From assembly GCA_009835985.1 (NCBI GenBank), contig VXWI01000007.1:1-60346 (forward strand): a stretch of 60,346 bases of DNA, read 5' to 3'. Positions 35,424 to 42,893 of this stretch are shown piece after piece. How positions within the stretch are numbered: position 1 is the first letter of the stretch; each line of letters starts with the position of its first letter. The notes below the pieces were generated by a model. That model worked only from the letters and a program-made list of their open reading frames with translations. It ran no database searches and was not told the origin of the DNA. Made by a program: the position numbers and the translations under genes. Origin of the DNA: Acidobacteriota bacterium. Its GTDB lineage: Bacteria > Acidobacteriota > Vicinamibacteria > Marinacidobacterales > Marinacidobacteraceae.

Positions 35424-35473
35424 TTGGAGGGCCAGCCTCTGGCTGGCATTGCCGACCGCAGGGAGGCGAAACA
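35424..35473 (+). repeat. Intergenic hairpin repeat, copy D (stem variant)
   Basis: GCCAGCC-TCT-GGCTGGC: compared with the common GCCGGCC/GGCCGGC stem, one G-C pair is replaced by A-T on both arms, keeping full pairing. Followed by CAT and a diverged second part ending GCGAAAC. Faces copy G. Confidence 0.7.
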
Positions 35474-35565
35474 CACGCCGCCACCGACCCAGCCTGGATG
35501 TCGCTTGACAGCCGGAGAAGAGCCGAACGTGGGCCCCGGTTCACGGAGAGGAGCGCCGTGAGCGC

Positions 35566-35611
35566 GGGTTTCGCGCTCCCGCGCGATGCCGGCCGGAGGC
35601 CGGCGCTCCGA
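35566..35611 (-). repeat. Intergenic double-hairpin repeat, copy G
   Basis: 46 bp; its reverse complement is identical to copies E (51220) and H (60301). Contains the stems GCCGGCC-GGA-GGCCGGC and CGCGC-TCCC-GCGCG. The 256-bp gap 35418-35673 contains copies D and G in inverted orientation and nothing else recognised. Confidence 0.8.
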
Positions 35612-35673
35612 CGCGGACCCGCGGGACTGCCATTTTCACAGCGACTGGCCGCGTAAGGTTCACCACAGGCCGT

Positions 35674-36909
35674 TTAGTCACCGGGCCGGTGGAGCCGGCC
35701 GCCCTTCACGATCAGCCGGACGTTTCCAAGCGCCGTGACGTCCTGGACGGGATCCCCGTCCACCACCACCAGATCGGCGGCGTAGCCCTCGGCGAGGGTC
35801 CCGATCTCGTCCCCCAGTCCGAGCGATTCGGCGGCGAGCGAGGTGAGGCTCACGATCAGGTCGGCCGGCGCCTGCCCGCCCTGCTCCACCCGCGCCACCG
35901 CTTCCCGGATGTTCTGCCCGTGGGCGCCCGCGACCGCGTCGGTGCCGAAGACCACGCGCAGACCCTCGGTGGCGAGGGCCTTCCCGAAGATCGCCATCCG
36001 GCCTTCCGAGTTCTCGGACATGAGCCGGAATCCCTCCTCGGTGTAGTTGCCGATACCAAGGTAGCGGTCCTTGTTTTCGAGGTAGTTGGCGACGATGAGG
36101 TAGATGTTCGGATCGTAGAAGAGCCCCTTCTCGGCCAGGACGTCGAGAGTGGCCTGATCAAGCAGCGAACCGTGCTCGATGGTGGTGCAGCCGGCGTTCG
36201 CGGCGCGGGTCGCGCTCACCGGGCCGTGCGCGTGGACCAGCGTCCGCAGACCGCGGTCGTCCGCGGCGGCGCAGGCGGCATCGAGCTGTTCCTGCGAGAG
36301 CGTCGGTCCGCCGCCGTCCCGGCTGCTCTCGGAGGCGAAGATCTTGATGGCGTCCGCCCCGGCGTCCGCCAGGCGATGCACCTCGGCAGTCATCGCGTCC
36401 GGCCCGCCAGTGCGCGCGTTGAGCGAACCGAGCGACGTGATGATCCGGGGGCCGGGGACGACGCCGCGATTCACTGCGTCCCGCACCGGGCCGTCCACCG
36501 CCGCACCGAGGCTCTGCACGGTGGTGAAACCGGCCTCGAGCATCTTGATGCCGTTCTCGAGGGCGTGGACCGCGTTCACTTCGGGCGGATCGTCGCGGGT
36601 GTACCGGCCATCCTCGCCGAAGTGCCAGTGCAGGTGGACGTGGGTGTCGATGAATCCGGGAAGGATGGTGCCGCCGGGGAAGTCGAGCCGCCGGCCGGCG
36701 GGCGGCAGTTCGGCAACCGGCAGGACCGCCGCGATCCGGTCGTCGCGCACGACGACCCCGTGGCCTTCCAGAACGCCGCCCCGGCCGTCCAGCATGCGGT
36801 CGGCGGTGAGGACCAGCATGGCGTCGTGCGCCGGCCCCGGCTCAGGCGGCTCGGAACCGCAGGCCGCCAGCAGCCCCGAGGCGACGACCAACCGGAGGAG
36901 CCGAGCCAT
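35674..36909 (-). CDS. Amidohydrolase-family lipoprotein, copy 2
   Basis: 411 residues, very similar to the protein at 32908-34161 (for example SLGAAVDGPVRDAVNRG and NKDRYLGIGNYTEEGF are shared). Lipobox LLAAC at the N-terminus. Metal motifs DTHVHLHWHF, IKIFASES, LVHAHG, TIEHGSLLDQ and FGTDAVAGAHG intact. ATG at 36909 places the signal peptide first; a GTG lies 15 bp upstream. It follows the GMC dehydrogenase gene by 40 bp on the same strand, so it may belong to that operon. Confidence 0.88.
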   Translation of the reverse strand: MARLLRLVVASGLLAACGSEPPEPGPAHDAMLVLTADRMLDGRGGVLEGHGVVVRDDRIAAVLPVAELPPAGRRLDFPGGTILPGFIDTHVHLHWHFGEDGRYTRDDPPEVNAVHALENGIKMLEAGFTTVQSLGAAVDGPVRDAVNRGVVPGPRIITSLGSLNARTGGPDAMTAEVHRLADAGADAIKIFASESSRDGGGPTLSQEQLDAACAAADDRGLRTLVHAHGPVSATRAANAGCTTIEHGSLLDQATLDVLAEKGLFYDPNIYLIVANYLENKDRYLGIGNYTEEGFRLMSENSEGRMAIFGKALATEGLRVVFGTDAVAGAHGQNIREAVARVEQGGQAPADLIVSLTSLAAESLGLGDEIGTLAEGYAADLVVVDGDPVQDVTALGNVRLIVKGGRLHRPGD

Positions 36910-36949
36910 CGCGCGGAGGTTCACGGTTCCGGGGTTCCCCCGGCTCGCA

Positions 36950-38542
36950 TCAGAGTTCGCCGGTCAACCGGGAAGCGGTGCGGAGCGAGAGCGCCGCGAA
37001 CGTCAGGGTGCCGTTGTTGCACCCCGACCCCACGATGGTCGGGGCGCCGGCGATCCAGAGGTTCTCGTGGTCGTGGGCGCGACCCCAGGCGTCCACCACG
37101 CTGTCGTCGGGATCGTCGCCCATGCGGCAGCCGCCGCCTGGGTGGTCGTAGTCGGAGGCGAAGCTGATGTTCAGCATCGCGCCGCCGCCCGCGGTCAGGA
37201 TCCGGCGGAAGCGCTCCTCGATCTTTTGCTCCGTGTATCCGCGGAGTTCGGCGGACACGGGATCGTCCACAAAGTCGATCCGGGGAAGCGGGTCGCCCCA
37301 CCGGTTCTTGCGGTTCGGTTCGAGGGTCAGGGCGCTCTCGCGCGCCGGGATCACGTCGTAGTAGCCCCGCATGCGGAGCGAACCGGTCTCGATACGCCGC
37401 CGCCAGTCGTTCAGGGCGGCGTCGCCGAGCAGCAGGTTGCCGTGGTCGTCCCGGAGGCGGGCCCGCTTGCCGACGTCGGACTCCCAGATCCGGAGATCGT
37501 GGCGGATGTACTTGCCGTCGGGCTGGGCCTCGTCGTCCTTGTGCTGGAAGCGCTTGGAGAGCAGGCTGTCCTGCCGGTAGATCCCCGGGTAGAGCCGCAT
37601 CGGCACGGACACGAAGGCGTTCACCCAGCGGTGCCCGGTGATGAAGCGCCCCACCGTCCCCGAACGGTTCGCGATCCCGTCCGGGAAGCGGCCGCCCGCG
37701 CTCATCAGCAGCACGTGGGACGACCAGGCGTAGCCGGCGGCCAACACGAAGTGCCGGGCCCGGATGGTGACCGGGTCGTCGGGATCGTCCCGGTGGAAGG
37801 CGTCGGCCTGCCCGATGGCGTCCGAGTCGGCCCTCGGGACGAGTCGCCGCACCATGGTGCGGTCGTGCAGCGTGATCCGCCCCGCCCCAAGCAGGCTCCG
37901 GAACGTGAAGTCCGGGCTGTACTTGGCGCCGGTGGGGCAGATCGAGCAGGTGTCGCAGCGGATGCACTCGCGCCGACCGCGCCAGGGACGCGAGTTCTTG
38001 GAGACCGGGTTCCGCCAGTAGGGGATTCCGGACTTCTCGGCCCATTCCTTCGCGAGCGTCAGGTTGTAGGACGTTGGCAGCGGGTCCATCGGGTAGCCGC
38101 CGGAGCGCGGGTCGTACTCGGGCGGGCCGGGCTCGCCCGCCACCCCGATCCGCTCCTCGGCCTCCTGGTAGAAGGGATCGAGGTCCTCGTAGGAAATGGG
38201 CCAGTCCGTTCCGACGCCGAAGAGGCTCCGGAGCCGGAAGTCCTCTGGCGAGTAGCGCGGCGTGGTGCCTCCCCAGTGCATCGCGAGCCCGCCCACCGAC
38301 ATGGCGCGCGACTGGGCGTTCTTGCAGGAATGCCCGGGTATGTGGTCCCCCTGGTACGGGTTCTCTCCGTAGTCGAGGAAGCGGCGGCGGGTGTTGAAGC
38401 GATCCTCGAAGTCGAAGATCCGGTTCCCGGCCTCGATCACCGCGATGGACGCCTCGGTGTCCTCGGCGACCCGCTCCGCCACCATCGCGGAACTGATCCC
38501 GCCGCCGATGATGGCGACGTCGGCTTCGATGACCCTGGGCAC
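36950..38542 (-). CDS. GMC-family dehydrogenase, gluconate/glucose dehydrogenase large-subunit-like
   Basis: 530 residues from GTG. FAD motif ADVAIIGGGISSAMVAERVAE with the ribose acid in AVIEAGN; SVGGLAMHWGG and GMC C-terminal HPGGGCRMG, ending NLWIAGAPTIVGSGCNNGT. Four cysteines at 193, 196, 199 and 202 (CIRCDTCSIC) resemble an iron-sulphur motif, as in FAD glucose dehydrogenase complexes. No own signal peptide: export would rely on the Tat-bearing small subunit, whose stop lies 2 bp upstream. No cytochrome subunit follows. Confidence 0.88.
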   Translation of the reverse strand: MPRVIEADVAIIGGGISSAMVAERVAEDTEASIAVIEAGNRIFDFEDRFNTRRRFLDYGENPYQGDHIPGHSCKNAQSRAMSVGGLAMHWGGTTPRYSPEDFRLRSLFGVGTDWPISYEDLDPFYQEAEERIGVAGEPGPPEYDPRSGGYPMDPLPTSYNLTLAKEWAEKSGIPYWRNPVSKNSRPWRGRRECIRCDTCSICPTGAKYSPDFTFRSLLGAGRITLHDRTMVRRLVPRADSDAIGQADAFHRDDPDDPVTIRARHFVLAAGYAWSSHVLLMSAGGRFPDGIANRSGTVGRFITGHRWVNAFVSVPMRLYPGIYRQDSLLSKRFQHKDDEAQPDGKYIRHDLRIWESDVGKRARLRDDHGNLLLGDAALNDWRRRIETGSLRMRGYYDVIPARESALTLEPNRKNRWGDPLPRIDFVDDPVSAELRGYTEQKIEERFRRILTAGGGAMLNISFASDYDHPGGGCRMGDDPDDSVVDAWGRAHDHENLWIAGAPTIVGSGCNNGTLTFAALSLRTASRLTGEL

Positions 38543-38544
38543 GG

Positions 38545-39171
38545 TCAGCCTTGCACCCCGTCGGTGGCGAGCGGCGGCGGCAAGACCGCGCCGGAGGCGA
38601 GATCGCGGCAGGCGGCCGCGTTGATGCGGGCGCCGTAAGCCAGATCGGCGATCCTGGGCCGCGAATAGAAGCGGGCCAGCAGCCCCACGGCGATGTGCCC
38701 GGCGTACGCCGGCCGCGGGAGGTCGGCATCGGCGTCGTGACGCTCGAGATCGGCGGCGATCAGCTCCCGGCGCTTCTCGACCGGAAGATCGGCCAGTCCC
38801 GATCCGTGCTGCCTGGTCGCGAGCAGGTCGAGCGCCTGGAGCTGCGACGCCCAGCGGGGCGCCGGGTGCGGCGGACCGTACTGCACCTCGACGGACGACA
38901 GGTACGGATGCGGCAGCTCCGCCACCGGCTCGAAGCCGTTCATCCAGGTGACGAAATCGCGGAGCGCGTCCCGGACGCCGTCCGCGCCGATCTCCGCCGG
39001 GAGCACGGCTTCGGCGAACGCGTGGAGGAGGGGCAGGTCGAGAGAAAGGGACAGAGACTGGGATTCCTGCCCCGCCTTCGCCGCTCCGGCCGGCGCCGCA
39101 ACGGCGGCGACCACCGCGCCCGAAGTCTTCAGGAACTTGCGGCGGCTGCGCCGATCCTCACCTGCCTTCAC
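38545..39171 (-). CDS. Gluconate 2-dehydrogenase subunit 3-like protein with Tat signal
   Basis: 208 residues from GTG. Twin-arginine signal RRSRRKFLKTSGAVVAAVAAPAGA. The body resembles the small (gamma) subunit of membrane FAD dehydrogenases: FAEAVLPAEIGADGVRDALRDFVTWM near residue 52 and a C-terminal DLAYGARINAAACRDLA. It chaperones and carries the folded GMC subunit through Tat. No Shine-Dalgarno sequence; TATGAT lies 8 nt before the start. Confidence 0.85.
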   Translation of the reverse strand: MKAGEDRRSRRKFLKTSGAVVAAVAAPAGAAKAGQESQSLSLSLDLPLLHAFAEAVLPAEIGADGVRDALRDFVTWMNGFEPVAELPHPYLSSVEVQYGPPHPAPRWASQLQALDLLATRQHGSGLADLPVEKRRELIAADLERHDADADLPRPAYAGHIAVGLLARFYSRPRIADLAYGARINAAACRDLASGAVLPPPLATDGVQG

Positions 39172-39179
39172 GGAGGCCG

Positions 39180-39185
39180 ATCATA
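39180..39185 (-). promoter_or_regulatory. Candidate -10 element of a leaderless promoter
   Basis: TATGAT on the minus strand, five of six bases matching the sigma-70 consensus, 8 nt before the GTG at 39171. Confidence 0.5.
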
Positions 39186-39229
39186 GCGGGAGGAGCCGGA
39201 GAAGACGATGTGCTACCGTGTGCGTCATC

Positions 39230-39526
39230 ATGGACGGAACATCCGCCGCCACCTCGCGGGTTGGCGTCCGCGAGCTTCGCCAGAACCTCAGCGTCTATCT
39301 GCGCCGCATCGATCGCGGGGAGCGCTTCGAAGTGACGGATCGGGGCCGGCCGGTGGCGCTTCTCGTGCCCCTCCCAAGTGGGCTCTCGCCTCTTCAGCGG
39401 CTGATCGCGGAAGGACGGGTGCGCGCCCCGGCGGGCGATCCGCGGGACCTGCCGCTCCCGGAGGGTGAGCCGAGCAACGCCGTCAGCGAGGATCTGATCC
39501 GCGACCGCGAGGACCACCGCTTCTAG
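39230..39526 (+). CDS. vapB: Phd/YefM-type antitoxin of a VapBC module
   Basis: 98 residues. N-terminal Phd fold: GVRELRQNLSVYLRRIDRGERFEVTDRGRPVALLVP. The C-terminal tail (from PSGLSPLQRLIAEGRV) is the toxin-binding part, with a Pro-rich linker. ATG at 39230 is the first good start; TACCGT lies 10 nt upstream. The toxin gene follows after 18 bp. Confidence 0.86.
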   Translation: MDGTSAATSRVGVRELRQNLSVYLRRIDRGERFEVTDRGRPVALLVPLPSGLSPLQRLIAEGRVRAPAGDPRDLPLPEGEPSNAVSEDLIRDREDHRF

Positions 39527-39544
39527 CAGCCGGCCGTAGTCACG

Positions 39545-39934
39545 GTGATCTATCTCGATTCGTCGGCGATCGTGAAACTCGTCGTTCCAGAGCCGGAATC
39601 CGATGCGCTTCGGCAACATCTCGCGCCGACCGGCGACTGGATCTCCAGCGCGCTCGCACGGATCGAGGTCCTGCGGGCGCTGGGTCGAAGGAACCTCCCT
39701 GGCGAATCCGTGCGAGCTGCGGAGCGAATGCTCTCCCGGATCGCGCTCGTCCCGTTGGACGACCGCGTGCTGAGCGCGGCGGCGGAGGTGGAACCGGCCG
39801 GCCTGCGGAGTCTCGACGCGATCCACCTCGCCACGGCGCTGTCCCTGTTCGGCCTCGGTTCGTTCGTGACCTACGACCAGCGCCTCTTCGCAGCCGCGAG
39901 CGCCGCCGGACTCCGGGCGATGGCGCCGGCCTGA
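39545..39934 (+). CDS. vapC: PIN-domain ribonuclease toxin (VapC)
   Basis: 129 residues from GTG. The four acidic PIN residues are visible: Asp in MIYLDSSAIVK, Glu in LARIEVLRAL, Asp in RSLDAIHLATAL and Asp in FVTYDQRLF. A Mg-dependent RNase that cleaves tRNA or other RNA unless held by the upstream antitoxin. Confidence 0.9.
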   Translation: MIYLDSSAIVKLVVPEPESDALRQHLAPTGDWISSALARIEVLRALGRRNLPGESVRAAERMLSRIALVPLDDRVLSAAAEVEPAGLRSLDAIHLATALSLFGLGSFVTYDQRLFAAASAAGLRAMAPA

Positions 39935-39944
39935 GCGGTTCCGC

Positions 39945-40907
39945 ATGCGGTTGCTGTCTGGAACGTCGGCTGCCCGGCCGCTGGGGCGCCGAGTCGTCCC
40001 GTTCCTCCTCATCGTTGGCGCGGTCGCCGCCGCCCAGCCTTCCCGGCTCGATCCGCAGCTCGAGGAGGTCCTGAACGCGGTGCGGGACGGCGAGTTCGAG
40101 ATCATGGCCGCGGCGATCGACGGGGGGATGGCGGTGGACGCCAAGGCGCCGAATGGCATGACCGCGCTCCACGTGGCGGCGGTGCTCGGACGGGAGCGCT
40201 TCGTTTTGTGGCTCCTCGAGAAAGGGGCCGCGGTGAACGATCCGGCGCAGAACGGCATCACCCCGCTCAACCGCGCCGCGATGGGCGGCCATCTCGGCAC
40301 GATGGAACTCCTGCTCGAAGCCGGAGCGGACGTGAACGCCGCGGCCCGCTGGGGCGCGACGCCGCTGCTGAGCGCGGTGGACCGGGGCCGGACGGAGGCG
40401 GTCCGGATGCTGCTCGCGGCGGGCGCCGATCCCACGGTGACGGCGGCGAACGGTGAGACCGCGCTCAGCCTCGCCCGCCAGAAGGAGCACCGCGACATCG
40501 TGGCCCTCCTCTCGGAAGATCCGGAGACCGTGCGCACCGAGCGCGAGGCCGCTGCCGACCGGCGGTCCTCCCGGGCAGACACCCACCACCGGACCGGGGT
40601 GGCCTTCGACGACGCCGGCGACATCCGGCGCGCCATCGAGTCCTACCGGCTCGCGCTCGAACAGGACCCCGACGATCCGCTGATCCGCTATCGCCTCGGC
40701 CGCGCGCTCCACCGCTTCGGCGAACGCGAGGCGCTCGTTCACCTGATCGAGGCGGTTCGGGGATGGGAGGCCATGATCGACGCGGGGGAGGCACTCGCAC
40801 CGATCGTGCGGCCGGCGCTCGAGGACGCGTGCGGGGTGCTGGCGGATGCCGAGCGAACACAAGACGCCGCGCGCTGCGAGGCGGCGCTGGCCCGGTCCCG
40901 CCGCTGA
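39945..40907 (+). CDS. Exported ankyrin-repeat/TPR protein
   Basis: 320 residues. A hydrophobic N-terminal segment (VVPFLLIVGAVAAAQ) is a signal peptide or anchor. Ankyrin repeats occupy about residues 35-190 (NGMTALHVAAVLGRERFVLWLLEKGA, NGITPLNRAAMGGHLGTMELLLEAGAD, WGATPLLSAVDRGRTEAVRMLLAAGAD, NGETALSLARQKEH). A TPR-like motif follows near residue 220 (AFDDAGDIRRAIESYRLALEQDP). Starts 10 bp after vapC, so it may be read through from the toxin operon. A protein-binding scaffold; target unknown. Confidence 0.85.
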   Translation: MRLLSGTSAARPLGRRVVPFLLIVGAVAAAQPSRLDPQLEEVLNAVRDGEFEIMAAAIDGGMAVDAKAPNGMTALHVAAVLGRERFVLWLLEKGAAVNDPAQNGITPLNRAAMGGHLGTMELLLEAGADVNAAARWGATPLLSAVDRGRTEAVRMLLAAGADPTVTAANGETALSLARQKEHRDIVALLSEDPETVRTEREAAADRRSSRADTHHRTGVAFDDAGDIRRAIESYRLALEQDPDDPLIRYRLGRALHRFGEREALVHLIEAVRGWEAMIDAGEALAPIVRPALEDACGVLADAERTQDAARCEAALARSRR

Positions 40908-40965
40908 CGAGACCCGGCGCGTCGGACCCCGTCTCTAGAATCCCGGCGTAAGGAGGTACGCCGTC

Positions 40966-42021
40966 ATGTACTCGGCTGTCACCCGCCGGTTCACGGCGAT
41001 CGGGTTCACCCTGGCCTTGGCCTCATTCCTGGCAGCAGGGTGCGACGACGAAGCGAGCCCGACGGCGCCCGCGCCCGCGCCCCCCGCACCCGCGCCACCA
41101 CCGCCACCGGCCGCGATGCCGGAACCGGCGCAGATCCGGGCGGACGAGGTGGTGGACCGCGACACGTTGCGCCGCTTCGTGGAAGAGGCAGTCCGGATCG
41201 CTGCCGCCGAGATCGCCTCGGCCGACGAGGCCTACGCCTGGTTCGACGCCAACTTCCGGCCGGAGGGCCAATGGCGACAGGGGGAGATCTACCTGTACGT
41301 GATCGACCTGAACGGCGTCAGTTTCTTCAACGCCGCGTCGCCGGGAATCGAGGGAATGGACCTTTCGGACTTCACGGACGTCGAAGGCGTCCGGAGCAAC
41401 GAGGAGCTGATCGCCGCCGCGACGGCGGGCGGGGGCTTCGTGGAGTACCTCTGGCCCAACCCGGCGGTCGAAGGCGACGAGGAAACCGGATCACCGAAGC
41501 TGGGGTACGCGGCGCTCCTGTCGATCGGAGACCTCGACCTCGTGGTGGGATCCGGGATCTATCCGCCGGTCACCGCCGCCGACGTCCGGAACCGGGGGAC
41601 GCTGAAGTCCTTCGTGGAGCGGGCGGCGAGCGTCGTCGCCGAGAACGGCCCCAATCTGGAAACCGCGTACGCCTTTCTCGACGCGAACTTCCGCGAGGAG
41701 GGCGAGTGGCGGCACGGTCAGGTCTACGTGTTCGCCCAGACGATGGAACTGATCAACTTCTTTCACGCCTTCCGGCCCGGGATCGAAAAGCTGGACCGTT
41801 CGGAGGTCGAGGACCTGAACGGCGTGAAGATCAATCAGGAACTCCGCGTGGCCGCGCAAGCCGGCGGCGGATACGTCGAATACTGGTACGACAACCCGGC
41901 GGTGGAAGGCGACGAGGAGACCGGGTCTCCCAAGGTGGCCTACGCCACGGTCCTGACGATCGGATCGACGCCGCTCATCTTCGGTTCCGGGATCTATCCG
42001 GAGCAGCCCGGCGGGGAGTAG
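40966..42021 (+). CDS. Lipoprotein with two tandem Cache domains
   Basis: 351 residues. Lipobox LAAGC, then a long Ala/Pro linker (residues about 27-48). Two homologous single-Cache_2-like domains follow, roughly 53-195 and 205-345, each starting with DRDTLRRFVEEA or NRGTLKSFVERA and each containing NPAVEGDEETGSPK and a final GSGIYP. No transmembrane output, HAMP, kinase or methyl-accepting domain. TAAGGAGG lies 9 nt upstream of the ATG. Likely a surface or periplasmic small-molecule binder that would act through an unknown partner. Confidence 0.86.
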   Translation: MYSAVTRRFTAIGFTLALASFLAAGCDDEASPTAPAPAPPAPAPPPPPAAMPEPAQIRADEVVDRDTLRRFVEEAVRIAAAEIASADEAYAWFDANFRPEGQWRQGEIYLYVIDLNGVSFFNAASPGIEGMDLSDFTDVEGVRSNEELIAAATAGGGFVEYLWPNPAVEGDEETGSPKLGYAALLSIGDLDLVVGSGIYPPVTAADVRNRGTLKSFVERAASVVAENGPNLETAYAFLDANFREEGEWRHGQVYVFAQTMELINFFHAFRPGIEKLDRSEVEDLNGVKINQELRVAAQAGGGYVEYWYDNPAVEGDEETGSPKVAYATVLTIGSTPLIFGSGIYPEQPGGE

Positions 42022-42077
42022 TCCGGGGCGGGATCGCGTTACCCGCCAACCCGCCGATGCCGGCGCGTTGCCGCCGG

Positions 42078-42083
42078 TAAGAT
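42078..42083 (+). promoter_or_regulatory. Candidate -10 element of a leaderless promoter
   Basis: TAAGAT sits 6 nt before the ATG at 42090 of the HepT-like gene; no Shine-Dalgarno sequence is present. TTGCCG is 10 bases upstream, too close for a normal -35. Confidence 0.45.
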
Positions 42084-42089
42084 GGCCGC

Positions 42090-42512
42090 ATGGCGCTGAG
42101 CACCGAATACCTCGAACGGTGCATCGTCACGCTGGAGACCGCCCTGAAGGGGCTTGCCGACCATCAGCCGGACGAGATCGCCTATGACATCTACCGGGCG
42201 GCCTGCGTGAAGGAGTTCGAGTTGATCCTCGAACAGAGCGGGCGACTGCTGCGGAAGAAGATCGGCGCCTGGTCGGCATCCAACCAGGCCGCCGCGAAAC
42301 TGACGTTCAAGGACGTGTTCCGGACGGCCGCCAAGCACGGCCTGCTCGAAGCCGACGAGTGTGAACGCTGGCTCGAGTACCGCGAGAGCCGCAACGACAC
42401 CGCACACGACTACGGGGAAGGGTTCGCCGAATCGGCGGTCCGGCGTCTGCCACAGTTCGTAGTCGACGCGAGAGCCCTGGCGCGGAGGCTGGATGAACGC
42501 ATCGAAGGATGA
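42090..42512 (+). CDS. HEPN-family toxin (HepT/nucleotidyltransferase substrate-binding protein, HI0074-like)
   Basis: 140 residues, helical throughout. The HEPN RNase motif R-x4-H is RNDTAH near residue 104, in RESRNDTAHDYG. N-terminal helices (LERCIVTLETALKGL, YRAACVKEFELILEQSGRLLRKKI) match the HI0074 family. The downstream nucleotidyltransferase gene overlaps by 20 bp, the usual arrangement of HepT-MntA modules. Confidence 0.88.
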   Translation: MALSTEYLERCIVTLETALKGLADHQPDEIAYDIYRAACVKEFELILEQSGRLLRKKIGAWSASNQAAAKLTFKDVFRTAAKHGLLEADECERWLEYRESRNDTAHDYGEGFAESAVRRLPQFVVDARALARRLDERIEG

Positions 42513-42822
42513 CCGGCTAAGCCTGCTGCCGCAGCATCGGCAGAAGGTCGAGGAGATCCTCCGGTCGTGCGCGCCAGGCGTGGAGGTGTGGGCTTACGGG
42601 AGCCGGGTCAACGGGCGGAGTCACCCGGGCAGCGATCTGGACCTCGTCCTACGCGGCCCGGGACTGGAGCGGCTACCGCTCGAAGTGCTGGGAGCGCTTT
42701 CGGAGGCCTTCCACGACTCCACGATCCCCTTCTTCGTCGAGGCGCGGGACTGGGCGCGGCTCCCGGAGAGCTTCCACGCCGAGATCGGACGGGACTACGT
42801 GGTACTGGTCGGTGCGGGCTGA
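42493..42822 (+). CDS. Minimal nucleotidyltransferase (MntA-like antitoxin)
   Basis: 109 residues. Catalytic pattern GSRVNGRSHPGSDLDLVL (GS plus DxD) and a third acidic site in IPFFVEARDW. In characterised relatives this protein modifies the HEPN toxin with AMP and neutralises it. Overlap with the upstream gene implies tight coupling. Confidence 0.88.
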   Translation: MNASKDDRLSLLPQHRQKVEEILRSCAPGVEVWAYGSRVNGRSHPGSDLDLVLRGPGLERLPLEVLGALSEAFHDSTIPFFVEARDWARLPESFHAEIGRDYVVLVGAG

Positions 42823-42893
42823 ACTCCCGGGCCGGTGGAGTCGCGAAGCCGTGAGTTGACACCGAACTGTGGTTCCGGACACTGCGGAGTCTC

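Noticed and set aside
35424-35611. CRISPR array
   Set aside because: Repeats are few, inverted, and unevenly spaced over the window, with no regular spacers or cas genes.
32908-36909. Second histidine-pathway hutI copies
   Set aside because: These amidohydrolases are lipoproteins and lack the HutI-specific GGA-TYEEL and SGYGLD motifs.
36179-38638. 819-codon plus-strand open frame
   Set aside because: Antisense to the amidohydrolase and GMC genes, both with clear motifs.
40966-42021. Chemoreceptor
   Set aside because: Cache domains are present but there is no membrane helix after them, no HAMP and no methyl-accepting domain.
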